Assembly: GCA_025800125.1 (NCBI GenBank)
Contig: JAOXSF010000149.1
Span: forward strand, 40,812 to 104,811
Origin: Marinobacterium sp.
Lineage (GTDB): Bacteria; Pseudomonadota; Gammaproteobacteria; Pseudomonadales; Balneatricaceae
Direction of reading: 5' to 3'
Length of the DNA stretch: 64,000 bases
Shown here: positions 8,419-17,786 of the stretch, piece after piece
Layout of the letters: each line of letters opens with the position of its first letter
How positions within the stretch are numbered: position 1 is the first letter of the stretch
Translations under genes and position numbers: made by a program
The notes under the pieces: model-generated
Databases searched by the model: none
The model's input: the letters and a program-made list of their open reading frames with translations, nothing else
What the model was told of the DNA's origin: nothing

Positions 8419-9456
8419 TTATTTGAACGCCGGTACTACTTTCTCGATAAACAGTTCCAGTGAGCGCTTCTTCTCTTCATGGCTCAGGCTGTTATCGCTC
8501 CAGAAGCTGTATTCGGTGACGCCCAGACGCTCGTACTCTTTCAGACGTTCAATAATCTGTTCCGGCTTGCCGATCATCAGGTTGTTGCGCAGCACTTCTG
8601 GTGCGAAATCGGCCATCTCGTTCAGTTCATCTTCGCTGATTGGCTGGCAGAAGCCGTTCTGTGGTTCCTGATCATTACGGAACCAGCCCTGGAAGTAGGA
8701 GTACCAGCGGCGGATGCCATTTACACCAACCTGCCAGCCATCTTCATCATCATGCACATAGGTATGACGCAGACACATCACCTTCGGTGGCGTGACTTCC
8801 GGGTTGTTGGCGCAGGCAGTGTTGTACTTGTCCATCAGGTCAGCCACTTCATCGTCTGACTTGAACAGCGGCGTCACCATCACATTACAGCCGCTCTTGA
8901 TGGCGAAGTCGTGGGATGCCGGGTCACGCGCAGCCAGCCACATTGGGGGGTAAGGGCCCTGCAAGGGTTTGGGGACAGAGGTTGAGGTCGGGAAGTTCCA
9001 GCACTCACCTTCATGGGCATAGTTGCCCTGCCACAGCTTTTGCAGTGCAGGCACCATTTCACGCAGGTATTTACCGCCATCAGCAGCCGGTTCGCCATTG
9101 AGCATACGGTCGAATTCGTACTGGTAAGCGCCACGGGCGATACCGAACTCCAGACGGCCATTACACATGATGTCTGCCAGTGCGGCTTCACTGGCCAGTT
9201 TGATCGGGTGCCAGAAAGGCGCAACCACAGTGCCGGTGCCCAGACGGATGGTGCTGGTCAGCGGTGCCAGATAGGTCAGGAAGCTGAACGGGTTCGGGCC
9301 GATGGTGAACTCCATCGCGTGATGCTCGCCAATCCAGGCCGTTTCAAAACCGCCCGCCTCGGCAATCTGTACCAGCTCAACCAGCTCGTTCAGCAGCTCC
9401 TGGTGCGGTTTGTTTTCGTCGTAACGCTCCATCTGCAGGAAGAGTGAGAATTTCAT
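8419..9456 (-). CDS. LLM-class FMN-dependent monooxygenase (luciferase-like)
   Basis: 345-residue bacterial-luciferase-like TIM barrel. Visible marks are MKFSLFLQMERY at the start, AEAGGFETAWIGEHH (33-47), RLGTGTVVAPFWHP and GRLEFGIARGAY. Such oxygenases use reduced FMN from a separate flavin reductase and insert oxygen into carbon or heteroaromatic substrates. A reductase is encoded far away at 45781 but appears to be in the same regulon: the ATGGTATACCAT palindrome lies 161 bp upstream of this start and also in front of the 42.8 kb operon. The RutA pyrimidine oxygenase is a relative, but no RutB or RutC gene is near. Substrate unknown. Confidence 0.85.
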   Translation of the reverse strand: MKFSLFLQMERYDENKPHQELLNELVELVQIAEAGGFETAWIGEHHAMEFTIGPNPFSFLTYLAPLTSTIRLGTGTVVAPFWHPIKLASEAALADIMCNGRLEFGIARGAYQYEFDRMLNGEPAADGGKYLREMVPALQKLWQGNYAHEGECWNFPTSTSVPKPLQGPYPPMWLAARDPASHDFAIKSGCNVMVTPLFKSDDEVADLMDKYNTACANNPEVTPPKVMCLRHTYVHDDEDGWQVGVNGIRRWYSYFQGWFRNDQEPQNGFCQPISEDELNEMADFAPEVLRNNLMIGKPEQIIERLKEYERLGVTEYSFWSDNSLSHEEKKRSLELFIEKVVPAFK

Positions 9457-10027
9457 GGCCTGTGTTCAACCTCTTTTTATTGTTTCGCAATGTAAAACAG
9501 ACAGCCGTAGATACAGCTTGCCGCAGGTGCCCGTTATCAGGCTGCAAGGCCGGATTGCTTTGCTATCAACCAGGCGCTTTATCACCGTAGACGGCTTGTC
9601 CGTGAATGTTTGTATGATGGTATACCATAAGACGGTGTGTCAATCATGATCTGGCGCAATAACCGAAATTTCTGCCAGAGGGCCAGAGCAGGCGACAGGA
9701 AATGAGTTGCCAGAAAGCCAGTTGGCAGGCACTTGCACAGCAGGAAACGAAAGGGGAAAAAGAGAGCAAAAGAAAGGCAAGAGGGCCGCGCCTGAAGGGC
9801 TGTAAGGTATCAGATGCCAGGCAGAAATAACGGCTCAGGCACTGAAAACGTTACAAAACAAAGCAATAGCTTATATCTCAAACCATAAATACCCGCCCTT
9901 CATCATTCTGACTTATATCTGACACCTTGCTGACATTGTGGCTGCTTAAAGTGCGTACAGCTCGGGAGACGCCCGAACCTATGCTGACCATTTAATCGAC
10001 TCAATCGACAAGAGCAGGAAAACAACA
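9457..10027. other. Divergent regulatory region, LLM gene and peptide ABC operon
   Basis: 571 bp without a credible gene. It holds the ATGGTATACCAT operator (9617-9628) for the minus-strand LLM gene, and an A-rich stretch around 9850-9895 that may hold the promoter of the ABC operon. A GAGCAGGAAAAC ribosome region directly precedes the 10028 start. No repeat or RNA structure stood out. Confidence 0.5.
9617..9628. promoter_or_regulatory. Palindromic operator ATGGTATACCAT, copy 1
   Basis: Perfect 12-bp palindrome, upstream of the LLM monooxygenase. The same 12 bp recur at 42668, 51600 and 53796, always in front of genes with related functions. The TGGTATACCA core resembles operators of FCD-type GntR regulators such as UxuR. 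Confidence 0.75.
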
Positions 10028-12073
10028 ATGTCCAGGTTATTGATCGCCAGCGCCGCTGTAATGATGGCAACTCAGGCCGCCGCAAGCTGTCCAGCCCTGA
10101 CCGGCCCTGAAGCCGGTGGCAAGTACCCGCACCTGTTTGAGAAAGCCGAATATGAGAAAGCGCAGGGCTGTACCCTGAGCTTTAATGAAAACCCGTCCAT
10201 CAAAAGCCTGAATGATCGCATTCAGGGCAACCCTGCACTGCCTGCACTGGCCCAGCGTCTGCCAGCCGAGCCGCTGGTGATTGCACCTTATCAGCAGATT
10301 GGTCAGTACGGTGGGGTACTGGACGGTATCTCCAAGGCAACGGAATCCGGCACTTCTGACCTGCTGTCTGTGCGCCATGTCAACCTGGTACGTTTCAATG
10401 ATGATTTGCAGACCATCGTGCCAAATGTGGCGAAATCCTGGCAGTGGAATGACGACTTCACCCAGCTGACCTTTGCACTGCGTAAGGGTCATAAGTGGTC
10501 TGATGGCGCTGACTTCACCGCTGAAGACATCGCTTTCTGGTACAACCATGTGCAGATGGATACCCATATCATCAAGTCTGCTCCAGAGCGCTTTATGGCC
10601 GGTGGCAAGCCATTCAAGGTTGAAGCTATTGATGCCCAGACACTGCGTATCAGCATGGCTGAGCCAATGCCTGGCCTGCTGTCTACCTTTGCGCTGGATT
10701 TCGCCCAGCCATTTCTGCCAGCACACCTGCTGCGCCAGTTTCACCCGCAGCTGAACAGCGACGCCGACGCCAGAGCACAGAAGCTGGGTTTCGAAAACGG
10801 CTACGCACTGATCAACTTCTACTATGGTCAGTCTGACTGGAAAGACATTCCAACTACGCTGCTGAAAGATAAAACCAAAGCGGATGCACTGGCAAAAGCC
10901 GGTTTTACGGCCAGCCTGCCAACGCTGGAAGCATTTATTGTGGTGGAAGATACGCTGGAAGGCCGTCGTCTGGTAGCTAACCCGTACTTCTTCCAGGTGG
11001 ATACGGCGGGTAACCAGCTGCCGTACATCAACGAGATTAAAGAAGTCTTTATCGGTGATGAAGATATTCAGACCGCCAAGCTGATTGCCGGTGAGGTGGA
11101 CTACAAAGCACAGGCGGTAAACCTGCCGTCGGCCCCGGTATTGCTGGAAAACAAGGACAAGGGCGGCTACCAGGTGGCCCTGCGTCCAACCATGGGCGAA
11201 ACAACGTTTGCTTTCAACCTGACCGATAAAGATCTGGAACGTCGTGCACTGTTCAACAAGGTTGAATTCCGCCGCGCCATGTCGGTTGCTGTAAACCGTG
11301 ACCAGATTAATGAAGTGGCATACTTCGGTCTGGGTACACCGACCCAGTACACCGCGTTTGACGCTGATACAGCTTCATTCGTTACCGACCAGCAGAAAAA
11401 CGCCTGGATTGATTACAACCCGGAACAGGCGAAAAAGCTGCTGGATAAAGCCGGTGTACGTGATACCAATGGCGATGGTGTACGCGAGCTGCCATCCGGT
11501 AAGAAGTTTGAGCTGACGATCCAGTACGCCACGCAGGGCGCAGCCACCGAAGTGGTTGAGATTATTGCCAGCAACTGGACTCAGGTGGGGGTGAAAACCA
11601 CCATCAAAGAGGTGACCTCTGACGAATACCGCAACTCACAGACCGCCAATGACCTGAGCGTACTGGTCTGGGTGATGGGCCGTCCACTGGCAACGCTGTC
11701 GTCCAATAACGAGACACTGCTGCCACCGTACGACAATTTCTTTGGCCTGCGCACCGGCATGCTGTGGGAACAGTATCGTAAAACCAATGGTGCTGAAGGC
11801 GTGAAACCACCGCAAACCGTTGCGGCGATGGAAAAGCTTGCCAGCCGTTTTGTACAGCTGCCAAGTGGCACCGAAGCGTCCAACACACTGGGCCGTGAAA
11901 TTGCCCAGCGTGTTGTTGATGATCTGTTCATCATCGGTACTGTGAAAGCGGTTTCACCGATCTACTACAGCAACAAGCTGGGTAACTTCGAAGTACCAAA
12001 AACCTCTTCTTACGATTACTACCGCGTCTACCCATACCTGCCATCGCAGTGGTTCCTGACATCAGGCAACTGA
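10028..12073 (+). CDS. Peptide ABC transporter substrate-binding protein (YejA-like)
   Basis: 681-residue family 5 extracellular solute-binding protein with an N-terminal Sec signal (MSRLLIASAAVMMATQAAAS). The large SBP_bac_5 fold is seen in TFALRKGHKWSDGADFTAEDI and in the late ELTIQYATQG region; DTNGDGVRELPSGKKF is also typical. The size fits the long YejA/oligopeptide class rather than DppA. The periplasmic product would deliver a peptide or similar solute to the two permeases encoded next. First gene of a four-gene operon (10028-16330). The real ligand cannot be inferred. Confidence 0.88.
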   Translation: MSRLLIASAAVMMATQAAASCPALTGPEAGGKYPHLFEKAEYEKAQGCTLSFNENPSIKSLNDRIQGNPALPALAQRLPAEPLVIAPYQQIGQYGGVLDGISKATESGTSDLLSVRHVNLVRFNDDLQTIVPNVAKSWQWNDDFTQLTFALRKGHKWSDGADFTAEDIAFWYNHVQMDTHIIKSAPERFMAGGKPFKVEAIDAQTLRISMAEPMPGLLSTFALDFAQPFLPAHLLRQFHPQLNSDADARAQKLGFENGYALINFYYGQSDWKDIPTTLLKDKTKADALAKAGFTASLPTLEAFIVVEDTLEGRRLVANPYFFQVDTAGNQLPYINEIKEVFIGDEDIQTAKLIAGEVDYKAQAVNLPSAPVLLENKDKGGYQVALRPTMGETTFAFNLTDKDLERRALFNKVEFRRAMSVAVNRDQINEVAYFGLGTPTQYTAFDADTASFVTDQQKNAWIDYNPEQAKKLLDKAGVRDTNGDGVRELPSGKKFELTIQYATQGAATEVVEIIASNWTQVGVKTTIKEVTSDEYRNSQTANDLSVLVWVMGRPLATLSSNNETLLPPYDNFFGLRTGMLWEQYRKTNGAEGVKPPQTVAAMEKLASRFVQLPSGTEASNTLGREIAQRVVDDLFIIGTVKAVSPIYYSNKLGNFEVPKTSSYDYYRVYPYLPSQWFLTSGN

Positions 12074-12148
12074 AGCATCTGGTAAGGCAACACAGGGCCG
12101 GGTGCGCACTGCGTACCCGGCTTCGATGTATCTGAAAGGCAACATGTT

Positions 12149-13339
12149 ATGACTGAGTTTTTTGCTGAAAGCTGGCTGCTGTGGCTGCTGCTGGGCACCG
12201 GTGTCGGCCTCTGGCTGGGTGGTCGCCGTAAGGCCTGGTTGCGCTACGTTTACCATCGCTATGTAATGGCGCTGGTTACCCTGCTGACGGTCAGTGCCAT
12301 TGTATTTTCACTGATGGAAGTACTGCCTGGTGACTGCGCAGAGAAATATATCGCCTACAAAAACACCCAGGGTGTAGTGATTACCCAGGCGGATATTGAT
12401 GCTGAGCGGGCCCGCATGGGGCTGGACCAGCCATTGCCAGTGCGCTGGGCAGAGTGGGTGTCTGATCTGGCGCTTAAAGGTGATCTGGGCTTCAGCTGTG
12501 CAAAACGTCAGTCAGTCAATATTGCGCTGGGTGATCGCTTCTGGATGAGCTTTGGCTTCTGTATTGCCGGTCTGCTGTTTGCCTACCTGATTGCGGTGCC
12601 ATTCGGCATTCTGTCAGCCTGGGCAATCAACAAACCATGGCGCGACAGCAACCCGCAGCACAGCCCGGTACGCCGTCAGCTGAATACGCTGGGCCTGAGC
12701 CTGGCCAAACTGTCTGATCTGACGCTGCGAGTAATCAGTTATCTGGGGCTGGCGCTGCCTAACTTTCTGCTGGCGCTGTCCATTATTCTGCTGTACGTGT
12801 TCGCCGGTGAGGCGACCCCCACCGGGCTGTTCTCTGACGCCTGGAAGAATGAACCCTGGTTCGCTGATAGCGGTTTCCAGTGGGGCAAACTGGACGATTT
12901 TATCGGCCATATCTGGCTGCCAATTTTTGTGATCGGCTGGGCGGCGACCGCGCTGCAATTGCAGACCGTTCGTGCGCTGGTGGTGGATGAGTCCAACAAA
13001 CTCTATGTCGATGCCGCCCGCGCCCGTGGTGTCGACGGCTTCCGCCTCTGGGCCCGTTACCCGGTGCGCCACGCCATCAGCCCGCTGTTCAACAGCGTCG
13101 GCTTCGACTTCCAGCGCGTCTTTAATGATCTGCCGATTGTGGCAGTGGTAATCGGCCTGACCGACGCTGCCGCACTGCTGATTGAAGCGCTGGCGATGAC
13201 TAACGATCAGGAGCTGGCAGCAGGCATTCTGTTCCTGGTGGCGCTGGTAGTGATTGTAATGAACTTTATTACTGACATTGTGCTGGCAGCAATAGACCCA
13301 CGGGTACGTTCCAGTGTGATGGGCGCGGGGGGCCATTAA
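12149..13339 (+). CDS. ABC transporter permease, YejB-like
   Basis: 396-residue inner-membrane permease of the BPD_transp_1 family. An N-terminal hydrophobic helix (LLWLLLGTGVGLWLGG) precedes the usual first TM (YVMALVTLLTVSAIVFSLME) and the periplasmic domain with LPGDCAEKY. Several further TM segments and a cytoplasmic EAA-type loop follow (IEALAMTNDQELAAGILFLV). The extra N-terminal helix is longer than in standard DppB-like permeases. It lies 75 bp after the binding protein and 1 bp before the partner permease, so it is co-translated. Confidence 0.85.
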   Translation: MTEFFAESWLLWLLLGTGVGLWLGGRRKAWLRYVYHRYVMALVTLLTVSAIVFSLMEVLPGDCAEKYIAYKNTQGVVITQADIDAERARMGLDQPLPVRWAEWVSDLALKGDLGFSCAKRQSVNIALGDRFWMSFGFCIAGLLFAYLIAVPFGILSAWAINKPWRDSNPQHSPVRRQLNTLGLSLAKLSDLTLRVISYLGLALPNFLLALSIILLYVFAGEATPTGLFSDAWKNEPWFADSGFQWGKLDDFIGHIWLPIFVIGWAATALQLQTVRALVVDESNKLYVDAARARGVDGFRLWARYPVRHAISPLFNSVGFDFQRVFNDLPIVAVVIGLTDAAALLIEALAMTNDQELAAGILFLVALVVIVMNFITDIVLAAIDPRVRSSVMGAGGH

Positions 13340-13340
13340 C

Positions 13341-14603
13341 ATGCTCAGTGCAATTTTACGTCGCAGCCGTTCTGCCAGCACAGATAACCATGCTGCTGGC
13401 GCTTATGACGATAGTTACTACACAGCAGGCCAGCTGGCGCTGATCAAAGCCCGCTTTATGAAGAAAACCAGTGGCTTGGTAGCCGGTTTTATTCTGGCTT
13501 CACTGGTATTGCTGGGCTTTTTTGCGCCGTTCTTCTCACCGGTTGACCCGACCATCAACGGTGCCAACCCGGATTACCGCCGTGGTGCCCCGCAGTGGGT
13601 TCACTTCAGCGATGAGAATGGTTTCTCCTGGCGGCCCTTCGTGTACAGCTACAGCAAGGAAAAACCGAAGCTGGATTTCAAAGCACTGATGAAAAACGGT
13701 GGCGGGCTGGATGCGCTGGATAAGCTGACCTCCAGCGGCGCGCTGAATTCCTCTTCGCAGAACAAATATCTGGTGAATAAAGAACAGCGCCGCTATATCC
13801 AGTTCTTCGTCAAAGGCTGGGAATACCCGCTGCTGCAAATCGACAGCCTGGGCATCGATATACGTTGGGATCGCCATCTGTTTGGTGTTGAGCAGGGCCA
13901 GATCCATCTGATGGGCACCGATGAAGATGGCAAAGATGTCTTCAGCCGAACCCTGCATGCGATCTGGGTAACGGTCAGCATCGCCATTGTGGCGCTGATT
14001 GTAAAACTCTTTACCTCGCTGCTGGTGGGCGGTGTCAGTGGGTATTTTGGTGGCAAGGTGGATGCGGTACTGATGAGCATTACCGAAGCGGTGCGTGTTA
14101 TTCCGCCAATCCCGGTCTACCTGGCCTGCGCCGTGGCGCTGTCGCAGCTGGATCTGACCCCGGTACAGCGTTACTTCGCCATTGCGGTGGTGATCGGTGC
14201 GCTGGACTTTGCTGCACTGGGTCGCCGTCTGCGTACCCATATTCTGGTGGAGCGTAACCAGGACTATGTGCTGGCAGCGCAGCTGTCAGGCTCCAGCCAT
14301 CTGCGGGTGATCTGGCGTCATCTGGTACCCAGTTTTACCAGCTACATCATCGTCGACACCCTGATCAACTTCCCCTATGTAATCCTGGCGGAAACCAGCC
14401 TCAGCTTCCTGGGGCTCGGCCTGACCGAGCCGGTAAACAGCCTTGGCGTACTGCTGCAAAAGGCCCAGGACCCGGATATTCAGCAGAACATGATCTGGCA
14501 GTTCTTCCCGGTGCTGGTGTTTGTGGCGCTGATCATGGCCTTCGTTTTTGTCGGTGACGCCCTGCGCGACGCGGCAGACCCTTACTCGGAGCGGAACAAA
14601 TAA
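13341..14603 (+). CDS. ABC transporter permease, YejE-like
   Basis: 420-residue second permease. Residues about 50-75 form the first TM, followed by a large periplasmic insertion (about 85-185), as in YejE. A core of five TM segments then includes the EAA-like loop AAQLSGSSHLRVIWRHLVP and VILAETSLSFLGLGL. The start lies 1 bp after the previous stop. Its own stop overlaps the ATPase start by 1 bp (TAATG), a sign of tight coupling. It forms the channel with the 12149 product. Confidence 0.87.
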   Translation: MLSAILRRSRSASTDNHAAGAYDDSYYTAGQLALIKARFMKKTSGLVAGFILASLVLLGFFAPFFSPVDPTINGANPDYRRGAPQWVHFSDENGFSWRPFVYSYSKEKPKLDFKALMKNGGGLDALDKLTSSGALNSSSQNKYLVNKEQRRYIQFFVKGWEYPLLQIDSLGIDIRWDRHLFGVEQGQIHLMGTDEDGKDVFSRTLHAIWVTVSIAIVALIVKLFTSLLVGGVSGYFGGKVDAVLMSITEAVRVIPPIPVYLACAVALSQLDLTPVQRYFAIAVVIGALDFAALGRRLRTHILVERNQDYVLAAQLSGSSHLRVIWRHLVPSFTSYIIVDTLINFPYVILAETSLSFLGLGLTEPVNSLGVLLQKAQDPDIQQNMIWQFFPVLVFVALIMAFVFVGDALRDAADPYSERNK

Positions 14604-16330
14604 TGATGCGTACAGAACCTCAGACAAATATGCTGGAGATCCGTGATCTCTGCCTCGACTTCCGTACCGACGAAGGCATCGTGCGGGCACTGGATCATAT
14701 CAACCTGTCCGTTGCCCCTGGCGAGGTGATGGGGCTGGTGGGAGAGAGTGGTTCCGGTAAATCGGTCACAGCCAAAACCATTATGCGCCTTAACCCCAAC
14801 AACGCCATTATTCAGCCGGGCAGCCAGCTGTGGCTGAACCATAACGGCGAACGTACCGATGTACTGGCGCTGCGTGGCCGTCACCTGCGCACCGTGCGCG
14901 GCGGTGCGGTTTCGATGATCTTTCAGGAACCGATGGCCAGCTTTGCCCCGGCCATTCCGCTGGGCGAGCAGATCATTGAAACCATTCAGATTCATCTGGG
15001 CCATGACCGCGCCACAGCACGCAAGATCGGCATCGAACTGTTTGAGCGGGTCGGTATTCCGATGCCGGAACAGCGTTTCGACCAGTATGTATTCGAGTTG
15101 TCCGGTGGTATGCGTCAGCGTGCGATGATCGCCATGGCGCTGTCTACCCGGCCCAAACTGCTGATCGCTGATGAGCCTACCACTGCGCTGGATGTCACCA
15201 TCCAGGCTCAGGTACTGGAACTGATGCTGGAACTGCGTGAACAGCTGGGTATGGCGATGCTGTTTATCACCCACGATCTGGGGGTAATCTCCAAAATTGC
15301 CGACAATGTCACGGTAATGAAACGTGGCGAAGTGGTAGAAGCAGGCGCTGCTGATTCAGTGCTGTACAGCCCGCGCCACGACTATACCCGCCGTCTGCTG
15401 GATGCACTGCCAAAGATGGATCGTCTGCCAGAACCACCCGCGCATACCCCGGAACCGCTGGTCAAGGTAACCGACCTGTCGATCAGCTACCCGATTGCCG
15501 GTGGTGCGAAAAAAGGTGAGTTGTTCCATGCTGTGCGCAATGCTTCATTGCAGCTGCCCCGAGGCCAGATTATCGGTCTGGTGGGGGAGAGTGGCTCCGG
15601 TAAAACTTCGCTGGGTAAAGCTCTGCTGGGCGCATCACCTGTCAGTGGTGGCCGTGTTGAATATCTCTGTGATGAACATGGCTACACATTGGGTGGAAAA
15701 CGTAAGCCAAAACGCCAGCAGATCGCCCGTGTTGCCCAGCTGGTGTTCCAGGACCCATACAGCTCCCTCAATCCACGTATGACCGTACGCGATATTATTG
15801 CTGAACCGCTGGAAGCACTGAAACTGACCCGCAACCGCGCCGAAACCGATGAACGGGTAAAAGAGGTGGCCAGGCTCTGTCACCTGGAAGTCAGCCATCT
15901 GCGTCGCTTCCCACACGCTTTCTCCGGCGGCCAGCGTCAGCGTATCAGCATCGCCCGTGCGCTGGTGTGCAAGCCAAAGCTGCTGATTGCTGATGAATCG
16001 GTAGCAGCACTGGATGTTTCAATTCAGGCAGAGATTCTGACATTGCTCAAGCAACTTAAAGCTGAGCTGGGCCTGACCATTCTGTTTATCTCCCATGATC
16101 TGAGTGTTATCGCCAACCTCTGTGACCGTGTCTGTGTGATGAAACAGGGTGAAATGGTGGAAGAGGGCACGGTGCGCGATATCTACCTCAACCCGCAACA
16201 GGAATACACCCGTAAGCTGATTGGCGCTATTCCACTGCTGGACCAGCACCGCCTCAGCGCGGATAAAGTACCGGATGTACCGCTGCCAGCGATGGAGCTG
16301 GAGCGGGTAAGAATGGGATACCAGGGATAA
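14603..16330 (+). CDS. Duplicated peptide ABC transporter ATPase, YejF-like
   Basis: 575-residue fusion of two ABC ATPase domains. Each half has a Walker A (GESGSGKS near 48-55; GESGSGKT near 329-336), a signature (LSGGMRQR; FSGGQRQR) and a Walker B region (LLIADEPTTALD; LLIADESVAALD). The second Walker B-adjacent proline is replaced by serine, a mild variation. It supplies ATP-driven energy for the importer whose permeases are encoded upstream. One fused protein instead of DppD plus DppF is the YejF layout. Followed 6 bp later by a GNAT gene, probably the last gene of the transcript. Confidence 0.92.
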   Translation: MMRTEPQTNMLEIRDLCLDFRTDEGIVRALDHINLSVAPGEVMGLVGESGSGKSVTAKTIMRLNPNNAIIQPGSQLWLNHNGERTDVLALRGRHLRTVRGGAVSMIFQEPMASFAPAIPLGEQIIETIQIHLGHDRATARKIGIELFERVGIPMPEQRFDQYVFELSGGMRQRAMIAMALSTRPKLLIADEPTTALDVTIQAQVLELMLELREQLGMAMLFITHDLGVISKIADNVTVMKRGEVVEAGAADSVLYSPRHDYTRRLLDALPKMDRLPEPPAHTPEPLVKVTDLSISYPIAGGAKKGELFHAVRNASLQLPRGQIIGLVGESGSGKTSLGKALLGASPVSGGRVEYLCDEHGYTLGGKRKPKRQQIARVAQLVFQDPYSSLNPRMTVRDIIAEPLEALKLTRNRAETDERVKEVARLCHLEVSHLRRFPHAFSGGQRQRISIARALVCKPKLLIADESVAALDVSIQAEILTLLKQLKAELGLTILFISHDLSVIANLCDRVCVMKQGEMVEEGTVRDIYLNPQQEYTRKLIGAIPLLDQHRLSADKVPDVPLPAMELERVRMGYQG

Positions 16331-16336
16331 ACTGCA

Positions 16337-16831
16337 ATGAATATGGAACTGATGCTGCAAATTGCGCCGATGGGCGAAGAACACCTGAATACCGCTGCAC
16401 AGGTACACCGGCTGGCATTCCCACGCCAGTATGATTCGCGCCAGTGGCTGGCCTCCAGCCTGGCAGCAGGGCCACGGATTATGCCCTTTGTACTGTTGCT
16501 ACGGGGCCAGGTGGAAGGCTATATCATCTGGGCCCAAAAGAGCGGCTTTCGCAGTGAAACTGTACTGGAGCTGGAACAGATCGCCATCCACCCCGGCTAC
16601 CGTCACCAGGGGCTGGGGGCCCAGCTGATCCGCCAGTCATTGCCGATGGTACGTGAACAGCTGGACCGCCAGCAGTCGGAACTGAAACATATTATGGTGA
16701 CCACCCGCGCCGACAACCGCGCCCAGAAACTCTACCGCCGGGTACTGGGGGCAAAGGTGGAAGCCACGCTGAGCAAGCTTTACTCTGCTGATGAAGTGGT
16801 GATGATTGCGCGTAATGTCGCAATTGCCTGA
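16337..16831 (+). CDS. GNAT-family N-acetyltransferase
   Basis: 164-residue acetyltransferase. The acetyl-CoA pyrophosphate loop is seen in IHPGYRHQGLGAQLIRQSL (Q/RxxGxG type), preceded by the strand ETVLELEQIAI. TTRADNRAQKLYRRVLGAK is the usual C-terminal motif B region. It likely acetylates an amino group of a small molecule or peptide. It is the fifth gene of the peptide importer operon, so a role in modifying the imported compound is possible but unproven. Confidence 0.82.
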   Translation: MNMELMLQIAPMGEEHLNTAAQVHRLAFPRQYDSRQWLASSLAAGPRIMPFVLLLRGQVEGYIIWAQKSGFRSETVLELEQIAIHPGYRHQGLGAQLIRQSLPMVREQLDRQQSELKHIMVTTRADNRAQKLYRRVLGAKVEATLSKLYSADEVVMIARNVAIA

Positions 16832-16865
16832 TAAACCCGGCAACCGCTGAATAGACACAACAACG

Positions 16866-16891
16866 GGCTGCTGTTTAACCACAGCCTTTTT
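16866..16891 (+). terminator. Possible terminator after peptide importer operon
   Basis: GGCTG at 16866-16870 can pair with CAGCC at 16882-16886, followed by five T. The stem is short, so support is moderate. Confidence 0.45.
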
Positions 16892-16925
16892 AAATCAATA
16901 CACAATAACAGGGACAGAAGCCGCC

Positions 16926-17210
16926 ATGACAAAAGTAATTCTGGAAGGACATATTATGGTACCAGCAGGTGAGCTGAAAACGGTAAAGCAGGCACTGCAA
17001 CAGCATATTGAACTGACCCGCCAGGAAAGCGGCTGTCTGATATTTCAGGTAACCGAAACAGCTGCTGACCCCTGTCGATTTGATGTTTATGAAGAATTTA
17101 CTGACCGCGCAGCGTTTGAACACCACCAGGCACGGGTGCAAAGCTCACAATGGGGGGCAATAACCGCTAATGTGGAACGGCATTATCGGGTTTGGGAGGA
17201 GACTGCCTGA
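16926..17210 (+). CDS. Antibiotic biosynthesis monooxygenase (ABM) domain protein
   Basis: 94-residue ABM/dimeric alpha-beta barrel protein. The pattern runs from EGHIMVPAGELKTVKQAL through ESGCLIFQVTETAADPCRFDVYEEFTDRAAFEHH-type segments to the C-terminal helix, matching YgiN-like small quinol or polyketide monooxygenases. The E-x-W segment common in the family is replaced by YEEF. Function is probably cofactor-free oxygenation or heme/quinol handling, but no substrate can be named. It appears monocistronic, followed directly by a degraded KptA fragment whose frame overlaps its end. Confidence 0.8.
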   Translation: MTKVILEGHIMVPAGELKTVKQALQQHIELTRQESGCLIFQVTETAADPCRFDVYEEFTDRAAFEHHQARVQSSQWGAITANVERHYRVWEETA

Positions 17211-17439
17211 AGATTATCAGAACAGACAGGGTCGTAAGGTATATCAACCACTACCAATGCAACATTTCAGTTCGCTGACCCGTGCGGTCGGTAGTCGTTA
17301 TGGCAAACCGGTGCTACTGGAAGTTGACAGCGCCGCTATGCAGCGCGATGGTTTTTACTTTTACCACAGTGCCAATCATGTATGGCTGGTGGATGCGGTG
17401 CCTGCAAAATATCTGCATATTCTCAATGCTGCGCAATAG
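17211..17439 (+). pseudogene. Remnant of RNA 2'-phosphotransferase (KptA/Tpt1)
   Basis: The frame from about 17211 to 17439 encodes a C-terminal KptA-like piece: HFSSLTRAVGSRYGKPVLL, then VDSAAMQRDGFYFYHSANHV and WLVDAVPAKYL. Intact KptA is about 180 residues, with an N-terminal domain and the first catalytic residues; here only about 75 residues remain and no start codon with a ribosome site precedes them. KptA removes an internal 2'-phosphate from RNA using NAD. This is therefore read as a truncated pseudogene. A new short gene starting in another frame at 17170 is possible but less likely. Confidence 0.6.
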
Positions 17440-17786
17440 CACCAGGCTTTATTTTCCTGGTTGTTCTGTGCCGCTGCTACAGCTTCACTCCCGACGTTTC
17501 ATTCCGCCAGACCGCCATTTACTGCGTTATTGTGCAGTTACGAACTGAGCAATTTATGTAACCAACACCCTTCATCACCGCTGATGCAGGCCCGCTGTGT
17601 GCTCTGCTGACCGTCGTTTTTCTTCCTCCAGGGAAATTATGTATTGCAATTGCAATCAACCATTTTACTTAATATATTAATTATATTGCACTGCACCGGC
17701 AGGCTGCCAGGACCTGCCCGCGTGTTGTCCCCGTCAGACGGGGGCGATGTAAAACCAACATAATTCCAATAATCAAGGAGCATGTT
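17440..17786. other. Gap upstream of TRAP operon
   Basis: No gene seen. AT-rich around 17640-17695 (runs such as TTAATATATTAATTATATTG), where the TRAP promoter probably lies. AAGGAGCATGTT just before 17787 is the ribosome site of the first TRAP gene. Confidence 0.5.

Noticed and set aside
8419..9456. RutA pyrimidine monooxygenase
   Set aside because: The Rut neighbours (RutB, RutC, RutE) are absent, so only the general LLM family is claimed.
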